Shown here: piece after piece, positions 32,000 through 43,765 of the stretch
How positions within the stretch are numbered: position 1 is the first letter of the stretch
Layout of the letters: each line of letters begins with the position of its first letter
From: Dipteris shenzhenensis
Taxonomy: Eukaryota; Polypodiophyta; Polypodiopsida; Gleicheniales
Length of the DNA: 64,000 bases
Strand: one strand, 5' to 3'
NCBI GenBank assembly: GCA_047967505.1
Contig: CM106539.1
Program-made: the position numbers and the translations under genes
Notes under the pieces: generated by a model
Database searches by the model: none
What the model saw: only the letters and a program-made list of their open reading frames with translations
What the model was told of the DNA's origin: nothing

Positions 32000-34860
32000 T
32001 GGATTTAAATTATTATTATTTAATTAAGTTATAACAAGTGAAGGAAAAGTTAAACTTTTAAATGAGGATTCTTTTATTAAAAATATATATATCCGGGAGA
32101 CTATAGTCTTGCTCAAAGTATGAAGGTATCCACCCTTGCCGCCACCCTCATCTTGTTTCAAGATTTTGTGTAAATATAAGATCTTGTCTCAAGGTTTCAT
32201 GTCATAATGGTATCCAATATTAACCACGAACTCAAATAGCATTGACTTACCGATGATCATCACCACATGCAACACCAACAGTGGGTACTCGTTTGGGCTC
32301 CTCCCCATACATCCGCAAGTGGCGCATGATAATACGACGTTGATGTCATACTTCTCACTTGCAATGAGTTTTCCCCTCTCCTTCTCTTATGCTTCTCCTT
32401 CTCTTTTGCTTCTTATGCTTTCCCTCATATGCTTTACATAAAGGAATTACTTTTTGGAATTCTTTATTAATTTTATGCTACAAGGATTATTTGATGCATG
32501 TTTCTTTTGTCCTATGGATGTTCAATGCGTAGATATATCAATCTTTGTCCCTGGAAAAAAAAGAGAGATATCAATTTTTGTAATAATCCTCTAGTTAAAA
32601 AATGACTAGCAATGCCATGCATTCTTTAATGCAATGTATGAGCTTGTGCATATTCGTTTCAAAGGTGGTATGTGCATTGGCCTACTCAAGATGGAAATGA
32701 TAAGTACATGGTTTTTAAAAAAACATTGGAAGAGTAACTTTGTAAAAGACTTCACCAAATATGGGCAAAGAAGGAAAATAGTAGCTCATGTGTGCCATCA
32801 TTCCTGTGAGTCATGACAAGGCTATAAGCTTGAGTTTCCATCTCTAGACAAGACTGGGCCCTGGGGTTTGCATTTTGTGCCTTTTTCAAAGACAAGTAAC
32901 ATAAACTATGTTAACAAATGACCATACTTTGCAAATAAGATTTGTCAATAATTCAACTAGAGATAATTATATGTAATTCAAATGCCTTTTTGCATTGTAG
33001 AATGTCAAGTCAATTGCCCCTTTGGATTCTTCCTAAAGTTTTGATTTTTGAATCTAATATGAAAGAGATACATGCTTAATAAAGTAGTGAGTCTAGACGT
33101 ATGAATTCTTTGAAGCAAAGATTGTTACTTGATTGGCTTTAAAGATACATTTCTATATAATAGAGGTATTAAATTACAAATTTGCTAACTTGATCTAGAA
33201 GAAACTATCTTTCCCATGCAATGTTTGAAAATGCTTTTGATTCTTTATGTAACATGTTAAAAATGAACATTATGAGCTAGCTTTTCCATGGAGTAATGTA
33301 TAAATCACTTTGTCACATATGGACGTTTGTTACCTTGTGAAGCTCCCAATGTATTCTCAAGTACATTGCAACTTACTTATACAATAAACTTTCTTTCTTT
33401 CCACTATAAAATGATAATGTCTTGAGTTTTTATGGAGGAAAATGTTTTGGGAGTCATGTCACATGGAGAAGTGGGGGATGGTCATGGCTATTTAGGATGA
33501 AATCAATCATCCCCTTAAGCAAGGGAAGTGAAAATAAATACATGAAAAAGAAGATAGTGTGTGTGTGAATGATGACAAGGTTGGAGTTAGTGGGGATAGT
33601 TGGGGTTGCATGCTTGAGGATGACACAAAGTGGAATCACCTTTAGCACTCCACTAGTTGGTGGGGAAGAAGGATGTGTGCACGTATACTTTAGTTGATGA
33701 AGAGATAAAAGGGTCTACTAGGCAATCATTTTTTGACGTATGATGTAGTTTTGACATTGTGTTGTACATCTTTCACCTCATTTTCAATGGACTGTGATAA
33801 TGAGAAAACATACATACATACATATATACATTGCACCTCACATGGTACATGCGTACACACACATGCGAGCGCACGCACGCACGGATGCACTCGTGCATAG
33901 GTATGTATAGATGCATAGAGTGAAGCTACACGGATGGAAGGGTACATGGAAAATGTATAAAGCCACTACATTTTGTGGGTTGAAGAGGACATATTCAATT
34001 GTGCATGTATATGGGTCTCTAGGTATTTGACTCCAAGTTTGCTAAGTCATTGTTGATATTTTAGAGTTGTAGAAGGAAAGTGGGAACCAATAGGCAAGTA
34101 AAGGAATGCGTGCATGTATATGGGTCTCTAGGTATCTGACTCCAAGTTTGCTAAGTCATTGTTGATATTTTAGAGTTGTAGAAGGAAAGTGGGAACCAAT
34201 AGGCAAGTAAAGGAATGCAAAGGGCTAGATTGTTATCACCCCTTTCCAATAACATGGCAAGCCTAGTCATCCCCTAATCTACTAGGGAGACAACCTTTGC
34301 AAAGATGGATTAAGCCTTTTTCTCCTCATGCAAGTACCCCTTGGGTGCTCGTATACCCATATTTATGTGTGTTCCCTAAGACTCTGTTTGAGTTGATTGT
34401 GAGAATGGGGATGATACATGTTCGCCTAGTGAGGGAGGCAAGGAAGATCGCCGAGTGGGAGGTGTAGTCGGGGAGCGTGGTGAGAACCAAGGGGAAGATG
34501 ACAAGCTAAGCCATTAGGAGCTTGGATTCAGTTTGGCAAAAGAGAGCCATAGCGTAGCATCGTGCCAATTAAAATTTGTGCCAATTAAAATTTTCAAATC
34601 AGCTTTTGTTGGACAGGAAACAAGCCAACTAGTCAAATTTTGAAACTTTCCGGAGACATTGCTAGTCGATTCCAGGTTGGAATTTCGAATTTGCCACTTT
34701 GATTGCCGTTGAGCATGAGCATTTTCTTTTCCCGAACATTGGCCTGGAGGAAAGGGGCTCGGAATGCATGGGGGATTTGGGGCCGTTAGATGGGGTTTAC
34801 GTAACGCTAAGAGGAACAAGATGAATCGACGGCTGTTATAAAACAAGGGGAAAATCAAGA
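32000..34860. other. AT-rich noncoding stretch upstream of the phytocyanin gene
   Basis: No gene, LTR or transposon domain is recognisable. CATA/CACG-type simple repeats lie near 33805-33890, and a 16-bp doublet (GTGCCAATTAAAATTT) near 34563-34594. The minus-strand open frame 34514-34858 has no family match and lies in the promoter region, so it is not called. Confidence 0.5.
34001..34218 (+). repeat. 109-bp tandem duplication
   Basis: Copies at 34001-34109 and 34110-34218 differ at one position (GGTATTTGACT against GGTATCTGACT), so the duplication is recent. Confidence 0.95.
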
Positions 34861-34873
34861 AACGTATAAGCAG

Positions 34874-34880
34874 TATAAAA
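34874..34880 (+). promoter_or_regulatory. TATA box of the phytocyanin gene
   Basis: TATAAAA lies 53 bp before the ATG at 34933, leaving room for a short 5' leader starting around 34905. Confidence 0.65.
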
Positions 34881-34932
34881 TTATCGTCTTCTTCATAAGA
34901 CTGCTATTCTCTGAGCTTCAGCTCAGTTGGCT

Positions 34933-36262
34933 ATGGCGATGGCTTCAACGTCTCTGGCTATGGCGATGCCAAGCTTGCTTCTCTTCTTGCTGCTCCCAGC
35001 TTGCTCCATCGCTGCCTCCTACACCGTCGGCGGCCCCTCTGGTTGGACCCTCCCCTCCCTCGTTACCCTCAACAACAACTCTTCCACCTTCAGCTACAAC
35101 GCCTGGTCTTCCTCCATCTCCTTCCATGTCGGAGACACCTTGGGTCCGTTTCTCCTCCTTCTCTTTTCATCTTTTTCCTCTTCTTCTTCGTTTAGTGCTA
35201 CCCTCGTCTTTATCCTTCTTCGTCCACTGCTTCGTCGCCCCCGTTCATGCAATCCGCATGATCTGATCTGCCTGATTTGCGGGCATGGAGGTTCTCATCT
35301 TCTTTTGAACAGTCTCGCACGATCTTGTTTGGGTTTGAATACAGGTTTGAAGAGGAGATAGTTCTCGTGATGTGCACCGATCATCGTTTTCAATTGGTCA
35401 TCTTTATCGTCTGTTTAGTTGCATTCGCGGGAGTTTGCAATAGATATCTCTACATCTATCTTTTGCAATTCTCTGCTCAATCACCGCCTCTTCTGGGAGA
35501 CTGGGATGCGTTTGGATCCCCAAAGGCTTCTTGTTTCGAGAATGTGACAGCTCTTTTGATCCGTCGTGTTTATCGTCGACTTCTTCTGAGAATTTTCAGG
35601 CTGCATTATATTCTCGAAAGCTTTTTTCGATATTTAGTCACATGACCAACCATGTCCGCATCCAACATTCCTCTCGGGGCTCTTCCGAAGAGCAAACCAT
35701 TGCAACTCGGCATTTTGGACTTATGGGCAAGGGATTGTGCTCATAACAGGAAGCCTATCTTACGAAATAGAATAGAATCTGGTCTTGGTCGACATCGAAA
35801 GTGAAGCTGCAGATATGGCGTCCGATGCACTATTACTTTTCGATCAATGTTTACTGCTCCCTCACTTTTGTTGCCGTTTTCGTTATGATCGCAGAGTTCG
35901 ACTATTTAAAGGAGGCTCACTCAGTTTTGTTAGTCACCCGGTCAAACTACAGATATTGCAACACTACGAACCCCTTTTCCGCCTACCAGGATGGTAAAAC
36001 TGTTGTGAAGCTCGCGCAAAAGGGTTCCTACTATTTCATCTGCGGAATTCCGGGCCACTGCCAAGCTGGTCAGAAGCTCCAGGTGAAGGTTAGCAACGGC
36101 AAGAACAAGGAGGCATTGCCAGGTATGGAGCCTGCGGCAGCACCTTCGCCACCGCCTTTGCGTGGCGCCGTCCCTCCAGCTTTGGCCGCAGCTCCGTCTT
36201 ATAAATCTGCCACATGCATGCTATCATCTGTGCTAGCTGCTGCTGCGTACCTACTGGTGTAG
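34933..36262 (+). CDS. Stellacyanin-type phytocyanin (blue copper protein), two exons
   Basis: Exons 34933-35143 and 35895-36262 join (GT-AG intron, phase 1) to 192 residues. This extracellular blue copper protein is probably anchored to the plasma membrane and moves electrons; partners are unknown. A signal peptide (MAMASTSLAMAMPSLLLFLL to about Ala28) precedes the YTVGGPSGW start of the cupredoxin domain. Copper ligands are His79 (EAHSV), Cys120 (YYFIC) and His125 (GIPGHC). The axial position is Gln130 (CQAGQKL), as in stellacyanins, rather than the Met of uclacyanins and plantacyanins. Cys92 and Cys126 would form the family disulfide. A Pro/Ala-rich linker (150-172) and a hydrophobic tail (LSSVLAAAAYLLV) suggest an arabinogalactan-like stalk and GPI anchor. 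The intron falls just before the first copper-ligand region. The TTG at 34927 is in frame but not a credible start. No damage seen. Confidence 0.93.
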
Positions 36263-36689
36263 ACCAGCTCCAGCAGATTCGGTGGCAATCACGGAAGATT
36301 CAAAAATAGGATATAAAGGTTTGATATTGAGACATTTTTTGTATTTTGGGTTCAAAGAAAGATAACACCATGCGATTACTCGTGACTCTGACTCTGTAAT
36401 TTTGAGCTGAAAGAAAGAGGACTCCGCGCGATTACTGATCTGTCTCCTCTGTGTAGGAGGCCTTATTCAGACGTGGCCTACCTTACATGTAGTAATCTGC
36501 AAAGGGCATAAAACATGGACGAGGACAAAGCCATTTGGTTTGAAAGTCCTAAATTTTGTGATTGGTCCAAGTTCTTTTCCCTTTAAATCCTCCACCTTTT
36601 TCTCTACTGTGTCGACCCTCCGCCTTCTCTCTCTCTCTATACTCTCTCTCTCTCCCCTTTATGTCCATCTCCAATGTATTCTTTTTTGC

Positions 36690-36885
36690 TTTTTGGCCTG
36701 CCACGTCGAAACGTGCAAGCCTTATTAACGGCTGGGCAGCTTGCAAAGCAAAAGTAATTTCTAGTCCACTTTTGGTGCCCTTCTCTAATTTCCACGTTAA
36801 TCCCTCTTTCGCTCTTTCTATTTCAAGGCAAGCCCCCTCCCTCCCCTCACTTTTTCTCTTCTCTATTCTCCTTGCTGCACATCCA

Positions 36886-36931
<46 letters not shown>

Positions 36932-37015
36932 TCTTCTTCGTCTTCTTCTTCTCTCTCTTAGATTCCAGGCCTTTGTTCTCTCTCTCAGCTTCCAGGGCAC
37001 GCCTTTTAAATGTGG
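36690..37015 (+). other. Dispersed pyrimidine-rich module, copy 2
   Basis: Shares ordered blocks with 8667-8940 (TTTTTGGCCTGCC, TCTATTTCAAGGCAAG plus C-run, CCAAGTC plus CT-run, GCCTTTTAAATG). It includes a (TC)n run at 36892-36921. Lies 430 bp after the phytocyanin stop. Confidence 0.5.
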
Positions 37016-37423
37016 CCCAGATCGCCTTGTGAGATGCTATTTTTTATGGACACTTTGCACATGGATGCTATTTTATGTTGAGGGACAGCTTTGACACATT
37101 GCACGTGATGCACTGATAGTGTTATGCTCTCTTGGATGAGATATTATTGATGCATATGCCCATGGACGGTGTTTATGCTTGAGCCATTTGGCACTTATTG
37201 TCATTTTGGATTGCCATTGCAGTTGGCATTTTCTTTTGGGCCAGATTTGCTCATAGGAATGCATAGTACATGCACATGAGTTAGCTATATCTTTTGATGC
37301 TTTGAGCTTTGAGTTTTGGTGACATTTCACTCTATTGTGGCATACACATTTGGGTGCACCTGGTATTTGGTGTGATTCTCTGTTGTAGGCACTAGCATTT
37401 GGGATTTTGCTTCATTTGCATCA

Positions 37424-38250
37424 TGGCATCCTATTCCATGTCTAAAAAGGAGTTTTTTAGCATTGGACAAGCTTTTCTTTGTGGAAAGAACAAATAAGGG
37501 ATGTGCTTATTCAAAAGAAGAGATTAAACCCTTGGCAGGTATTGTAGCTAAGCCTGCAGATATGTTTGAGGATGATTGGAATGAGTTGGATGCATTAGCA
37601 AATTTTACTATTAAAGTTCATCTTGCCGAGTTAGTTTATTTCATAGTAGTAAATGAGCAGACTACGGAAGATTTGTGGAAGAAACTGTGTGCCACTTATG
37701 AGAAGGAAACTGCCTCTAATAAAGTTTACCTCATGAAGAGGTTGTTTGAGTCACAGATGAAGGAACGAGTCTCCATTACTTCTCACTTGAATTAATTCAA
37801 TATTATTTTTAGCTAGCTTCAGGCTCAAAAGTGAATTTTGATACGGAGACTAAGGCAATATTTCTCTTATGTTCATTGCCATCCTCATGGGATACCTTCT
37901 ATACAACTGTCAGTAACTTTGCACTTGGTAGAGTACTAAAATTTGATGATGTTGTCGGTAGCTTGTTGGTCGAGGAGATTAGATGCAAGTCTATGGATGG
38001 CAACAAGCAGGATGTAGCCTTAAATGTGCAAAGGGGCAAATCACAGTTCAGGGGGAAGTCCCAAGAAAGAGGGAAGTCTCGTAGCAAATCCAGGGCACAT
38101 AACATTGAGTGTTACCATTGTGGCAAGAAGGGCCATATGAAAAAGGATTGCTACAAGCTGAAAAGAGAGCAAAAGGATAAGAAAAAGAATGCAAATTAGG
38201 GTGCAAATCAGAAGGAAGAGAGTCCAAGGGAGGACAAAGGAAAAGTGAAG
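37424..38250 (+). pseudogene. Copia III gag
   Basis: Frames 37463-37795 and 37831-38199 show TTEDLWKKLCATYEKETASN and LMKRLFESQMKE, typical of the Copia gag helical domain (UBN2). They then give ALGRVLKFDDVVGSLLVEE and a zinc knuckle CYHCGKKGHMKKDC (CX2CX4HX4C) near 38110-38150. A stop after HLN (37793-37795) and a frame change break it. The usual N-terminal GxNFxxWK segment is missing. Confidence 0.8.
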
Positions 38251-38349
38251 ATCAAGGAGATCAATGCAATCACACATGATAGTGACAATGACATTCTCTT
38301 CATGTCTAGTTTATCTGCAGAGTTGCTTACCACTTCAGATGATGCATAT

Positions 38350-39640
38350 TCCTAGGATTGGATTTTGGATTCTGGTGCTTCATTCCATGTTACTCCCCAT
38401 AGGGAATGGTTCTCCATTTATGCCAATGGAAAGACAGGTTGTGTGCATCTTGGAAATGACTATGCATGTGACATAGTGGGAGTAGGTGACATAAAGTTTT
38501 ATTTTGCAAATGGGTCTACATTTATTTTGAAAAATGTGCCTAAGCTGACCATAAGTCTCATTTCAACGGGTCAGCTAGATGATGCTGGTTTTTAGACCCA
38601 ACTTTGATTTTGGGAGTTGGAAACTTCAGAAGGGCTCTATGCTTTTGGCTAGGGGTGCCAAGTGTGGGACTTTGTATCCCTTACATGTATCAGGGGTGTT
38701 TGATCATATTGTTGCAATAACCAAGCAGCCAAGCACTTCTTTATGGCATTGTCGAATGGGCCATATGAGCCAAAATGGGATGAAACTCTTATGTCATTTG
38801 GGTTATGTACCGCATTTGAGTTTCTCTGATTTTGAATTTTGTGAGCACTGTCTCTATAGGAAGCAAACTAAATCAGCCCATAAAAGAAGGGGAAAGAAAG
38901 AGTTTGAAAAGCTTGATTTGGTGCATTCAGACGTATGTGGTCCCATGCCTACACGGTCATTAGACGGGGCTGAATACTATGTGACATTCATTGATGATGC
39001 AACTAGGAAAGTGTGGGCTTATGCTATAGCTCGAAAGAGTGATGTGTTCCAGGTATTTCAAAAATGGCTGTGAGAATCAGTTAGGTAGAATGCTTAAATG
39101 CCTACAGACTGACAATGGTGGAGAGTATCTCTCTCATGACTTTCAGCATTTCTATGATACACGTGGGATTAAGAGGGAGCTCACATCCCCTCCAGAGCAA
39201 AATCTAGTTGCAGAAAAGATGAACCATACCATTCAAGAAAGGTTGCAATGCATGCTTTCCAATGCAAGTCTTTCTGGTGGTTTTTGGGCTGAGGCAATGA
39301 AGACTGTAGTGCATGTGATCAATAGATCACCTAGTAAGAGTTTCGATGGTGGTATTCCTGAAGAGGCATGGAGTGGCAAGAAGCCCTCTTACTCTCATTT
39401 GCATATATTTGGGTGTGAGGCATATGCACATGTGCCAAAAGAGCTTTGAAAGAAGCTAGATCCTAAGTCTAGGAAATGCATCTTTCTGGGTTATGGTAAA
39501 AGTGGAGAGATGGGCTATTGTCTCTGGGATCCAGAAGCAAAGAAGATCATACGTAGCCATGATGTAGTCTTCAATGAGAAGAAGATGCATAAGGCACCCA
39601 TGAGGGATGTGGAAATGAGGAGAATCACTTTCTAGGATGT
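38350..39640 (+). pseudogene. Copia III protease and integrase
   Basis: WILDSGASFHVTPHREWFS (38360-38415) is the aspartic protease active site. The GAG-pre-integrase zinc region (LWHCRMGHMSQNGMK...CEHCLYRKQ) and integrase motifs follow: DLVHSDVCGP, YVTFIDDATRKVW, QTDNGGEY and a degraded AExMN for the AExxN third catalytic residue. Then comes the FGCEAYAHVPKE and CIFLGYGKSGEMGYCLWDP linker. Breaks: stop after the protease at 38593-38595, a frameshift around 39040-39070, and TGA at 39447-39449. Confidence 0.82.
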
Positions 39641-39812
39641 GAATCTACCTGCATATGTTGATAGATAGCAAGTTGTCCATGCACCAAATGTGCAAGAAAT
39701 GGTACCACCAAGTACTCCGACAGGTATACAATTAAGGGTAGATGATGGATCATCTATTGGTGGAAATGGTGAGCCAAATGTGGCTGATATGCAAGTGTGA
39801 CAACAAGCTGAA

Positions 39813-40154
39813 ATGCCCTTGAGAAGATCATCTAGAGTGTCTAGACCACCTGATAGGTTTGTTCCAGGGGTAGACTATGTGATGCTTACTGATTGTGGGG
39901 AGCCTTCTTGCTACAAAGAGGCTATGATGCGTGAGGATCAACACAAGTGGGAGTATGCTATGCAATCAGAGATGAGTTCACTTATGAAGAATAAGACTTG
40001 GGACTTGGTTTCTTTGCCACATGGAAAGAAAGCATTGCCATGTAAATGGGTCTACAAAATGAAGGTCAGGTGATGATGTGCCAAAGTACAAGGCCCGTTT
40101 GGTCGCTAACCGGTTCAAGCAAGAGAAGGGTGTGGACTTTGATGAGATATTCTC
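39813..40154 (+). pseudogene. Copia III reverse transcriptase, N-terminal part
   Basis: RRSSRVSRPPDRFVPGVDY, KTWDLVSLPHGKKALPCKWV and, after a stop, a degraded KARLVA/KGVDFDEIFSPV segment mark the start of Copia RT. The frame is cut at 40154 by the solo LTR. Confidence 0.8.
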
Positions 40155-40159
40155 TCCGG

Positions 40160-40511
40160 TGTTGAGATATCGAGCTCCACTCGAGATATGCCAGGGTGAC
40201 CGTTGGGTATTTATGTCACCGACTTGTTAGCTGGAGATGCGGTTGGTACACCGCCCACGAATAATAGCTGGATGACAGCTATCCTTATCTACACTAGTTC
40301 GTGGCTCAGTTAGTATGCCACCTTAGTTAGTTGAGTTTGGTTTGAGACCCACATATAGGGTTCTTCTATTTCTTTGTACTTGAGTTCTTTTGGCTTACAC
40401 AACTAAGAAGAGGAAAACTGTTTTCAGCCTCCACCTTTGTGTGTATTCCCCCATTGTGCATGTGAGAAAGCCGCAAGTGAGACTCCTTCCCTCTCTCCCA
40501 CAATCTTCACA
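40160..40511 (+). repeat. Solo LTR inserted in Copia III RT
   Basis: The 352-bp sequence starts TGTTGAGATATCGAG and ends CTTCACA, flanked by TCCGG at 40155-40159 and 40512-40516. It closely matches the LTR at 63050-63410 (Copia IV family). The internal region was probably lost by LTR-LTR recombination. Confidence 0.92.
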
Positions 40512-40516
40512 TCCGG

Positions 40517-41747
40517 TTGTGAAGATGACCACACTTAGATGCATGCTTGGACTAGTGCAGCAGAAGATATGGAGCTTATGCAGATGGATGTCAAGATAGC
40601 TTTCTTGCATGGGGATCTGCATGAGGAAATTTACATGGTGAAGCTAGAAGGCTATGAAGAAAAGGCCAAAAAGCATTTAGTTTGCAAGCTGAAGAAGAGT
40701 CTCTATGGTCTTAAGCAAGCGCCTAGAGAATGGTATCAGAAGTTTGATGCTTTCATTCGGTCCCAGGGTTTTAGAAGGAGTGAAATTGATCACTGCCTCT
40801 ACACTAAAAGGGCTAAAGATAATAGCTTGATAATCTTGGCACTATATGTGGATGATATGCTATTGGCTAGCAAGAATACTTATGAGCTAGATGCATTAAA
40901 GGCCAAGTTGCATGAGGCCTTTGATATGAAGGATTTGGGACTTGCAGGTCATATTCTTGGTATGCGCATCATGCGTGATCAGAGTAGGAAACTCCTTTGG
41001 CTTTCACAGAAGGAGTATGCTACAAAAGTATCGCAGTGTTTCAATATGGAGGGGGGAAAGGCAGTGAGTACTCCATTGCCTCCATATGTGAAACTGAGTC
41101 ATATAAATAGTCCCAAATCAGTTGAGGAGAGGGCCATGATGGCCAAGGTTCCTTATGCATCAGCGGTTGGGAGTCTTATGTATGCTATGATAGCTACTAA
41201 ACCAGACATTGCATTTGCAGTGGGAATTGTTAGCCGGTATATGGATAATCCAGGAAAGAGGCACTGGGAGGCAGTTAAGTGCATCATGAGGTACATGAAG
41301 GGTACCAAGGAGATGTGCATCTGCTTTGGTAGAGGAGACATGCGTGTACTTGGGTACATAGATTCAGACTATGCAGGGCATGTGGACAGTAGGAGATCCA
41401 CTTCTGGTTATGTGTTCACCTTTGCAGGTGGTGCGGTGTCGTGGATGTCTCGTGCACAGAAGTGCATTGCTTTGTCTACCACAGAGGGTTGTAAGGAGGC
41501 TATATGGCTTGATCGACTAGTGGGATATTTCAGGATTCATACAGGTGTACCGACATTACATAGTGATTCTATGAGTGCTATTCAGCTAGCACAAAATCCG
41601 GTCTTTCATGCAAAGACCAAGCACATTGAGGTTAGGTACCATTTCATCAGGGAGGTACTTGAGGACAAGCGCATAGAGCTTGTCAAGGTTTATATAGATG
41701 ATAACCCTGCAGATATGATGACGAAGAGTCTACCTTCAGTGGTTTGA
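40517..41747 (+). pseudogene. Copia III reverse transcriptase core and RNase H
   Basis: A long open frame (40539-41747, 402 codons) contains the hallmark MQMDVKIAFLHGDLHEEIYM, KKSLYGLKQAPREWY, LYVDDMLLA (catalytic YVDD), DMKDLGLAGHILGM, then AVGSLMYAMIATKPDIAFAV. RNase H motifs are YIDSDYAGHVDSRRSTSGYV, LSTTEGCKEAIWL and KTKHIEVRYHFIRE, ending DDNPADMMTKSLP. This half is intact apart from the interruption at its start by the solo LTR. Confidence 0.88.
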
Positions 41748-41831
41748 GTATTGTCATGTATTGATGGGCATTGGATAGTATGTTCACTAGTTGTTTTCCC
41801 TTAAAGGCATAGTGTCCTTTAAGTGGGAGGT

Positions 41832-42005
41832 TGTGGGGGTTAAAGGTCAATGTGCCTTTACCCTGGTTATCTACAATACTCAAACACATATATAAATGAA
41901 TGAAAAAGAAAATTAGGGTGTTCTACACCCACCAAAACTTGTGTGGCTCTCTGTTTCTCTCTCTCCCTCTTCCGTTCTTGCTTCCGTTGAGAGCACTCTC
42001 ATCCA
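41832..42005 (+). repeat. Probable 3' LTR of Copia III (end uncertain)
   Basis: Begins TGTGGGGGTT after a purine stretch, 85 bp past the pol stop, and contains ATATATAAATGAATG, a possible TATA box. No 5' mate exists in the window, so the right border is a guess. Confidence 0.4.
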
Positions 42006-42798
42006 ATGGCCAAATTGTTTTCTATTGCACATATTCCATAACTTAGATTTTTCAACATTTCCACCTTCTAGAATTCATATTGCTTTAAATGCATAGTGTT
42101 GGTAGTCAAAATTGTAGCATACCTTTGCTAGTTTTTTCCATTGATGCCCACAAACTCCACTTTTTGGCCCTTTAGTTGTAAGTAGGAGAGGATAGTTCAC
42201 TAGGTTGATTGAGGAATGGCTTTGGTTGAAGGTACTTGAGGTTTTTTCCTCTTCCTAAGTTCTAGGTAGAAGGGGTTTAGGACACAGGGTTGATTTAGGA
42301 AAGGTGGGGCTTGAAATCAATTGAGGTTTGGCTCAATGGCAAATAAGTTTTGGAGCTTGAAGAGCAAGAGGAGCACAAGAAGCATGGGAAGGTGGAGTGA
42401 TGCGGTTGCTCAGTATACTAAGATCTTTGCATGGTTTTCAAGGAGCCTTTAATGCTTGTACACATTTTGAGAAGACTTAGAAGCATGGTTTTAGATAACC
42501 ACCTCCCTTTGTACCTTCTTCCTTCACTACCACCTTACACTCTGTCTTCACTACCTCCTTCCCTTACCTTTGCTTCCATTCCTATAGTACTACCTCCTAC
42601 ACTCTAGAGACACTCACTACATCTTGCACTCTACCTTTAGTCACCTTCCACAAGTCCCATCCTAACAACTAGCTTCAAGAACTAGGTTGATTCTAAGGGA
42701 GGCTCTAATTGAGTGGTAATTTCCTTTATGTTCTTTGTTTTGTTTTTATATTTTTATATTCTAATGCATTGTATTTTCTAATTTAAAACACTGTACAA

Positions 42799-43172
42799 TG
42801 TTGGGGAGTTGTGGGAGAGAAGGTATGCATGATTAGAAGAGTTGAGAAGACAAGAGGAGACCAAAATGTGTGTTTTATTGATTGTGAGAGAAAAGCCTCT
42901 CATTTATAGAGTGGGAGATACTAGGGTGTCCTAGATCATAGGCACCTCTTCTACATCAAAGGTAATTAGCCCTACATCATAGGGACTTCCTAAAACTTTG
43001 GTAGCTCCTCTCGAGGGATGTGCCTTGTACTGCATCACCAGGTCCAGTGTCATGGTCATAGACACCACATAGCAATAAGTGTGCTACACTACACACACAT
43101 AGAAACATGTGACTGCTAGATGCATACATGCACCTTAGAGCCAGCCAAGACTTCATCACAAATGTCCCAACA
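42799..43172 (-). repeat. 3' LTR of Copia V
   Basis: The 374-bp sequence starts (minus strand) TGTTGGGACATTTG and ends CTCCCCAACA. It has a CTATAAATG box and an AATAAAAC signal in LTR positions. The adjoining sequence on its internal side is a GAGGGGGGG polypurine tract (43176-43184), so the element continues to the right. No 5' mate was found near 51.6-52.5 kb. Confidence 0.75.
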
Positions 43173-43495
43173 TACCCCCCCCTCAAGGGTCTTCCTCATG
43201 CTATGTCAAGTATACATGTAGTCACATAATTTCACATGCCATCTCATGGTGGTCAAGGATAAATCTATGGTTAGGATCACATGCTAGAAAGGGTGCCCAA
43301 GGGTTGAGGTTTACAAAAAATGGAATAGACCCCCCAAAATGGTTAATATCTCCCTTGCATGTACAAGGATTAATCTTAGGACTTTGTGTAGACCTAAGTT
43401 TCTCAGGTCTGCAAGAGGTACCATGGAGACAAAGACAACACATAACCATAACATTCTTTTTGGAGTACTACTCTAGGAAGAGAACCTCAAAATTG

Positions 43496-43753
43496 TGTTG
43501 AGAGTTCATGCTCAACATCATGTGATCATGTGTGCATAGCACCATCACGTGATCATATGTGCATAGCACTAACCTTATAGAGTGCTATAAAGGAAAGGGT
43601 TAGATTCCCTAACCCTAATCCTAAAAGGGTTTGTATATATTCTATTTTTTCAACTAATTCTAGTGTACAGTTAGTCATTTTGTGGTGTGCTCTCTAGCTG
43701 TGCCCTCTCTCCTCATCTCCACTCTTCTCCTCTCCCCTCTTCATATTTTGTCA
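43496..43753 (+). repeat. 5' LTR of Copia II
   Basis: TGTTGAGAGTTC to TTTTGTCA. It contains GTATATATTC (TATA-like, near 43632), a GTGATCATGTG/GTGATCATATG pair and a CCCTAACCCTAA-like run. Confidence 0.95.
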
Positions 43754-43765
43754 TGGTATCAGAGC
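43754..43765 (+). promoter_or_regulatory. Copia II primer-binding site (tRNA-iMet type)
   Basis: TGGTATCAGAGC directly follows the 5' LTR. Confidence 0.95.

Larger units (their letters stand above)
37424..42005 (+). mobile_element. Copia III: 5'-truncated Ty1/Copia element
   Basis: Contains gag, protease, integrase, RT and RNase H in Copia order, then a polypurine-like AAGTGGGAGG and a probable 3' LTR start (TGTGGGGGTT, 41832). No matching 5' LTR is found upstream, and the gag N-terminus is incomplete, so the 5' end is lost. A solo LTR of another family interrupts the RT. Several stops and frameshifts are present. Confidence 0.85.

Noticed and set aside
34514-34858. 114-codon minus-strand frame before the phytocyanin gene
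   Set aside because: No recognisable domain, overlaps the promoter region, and composition resembles noncoding DNA.
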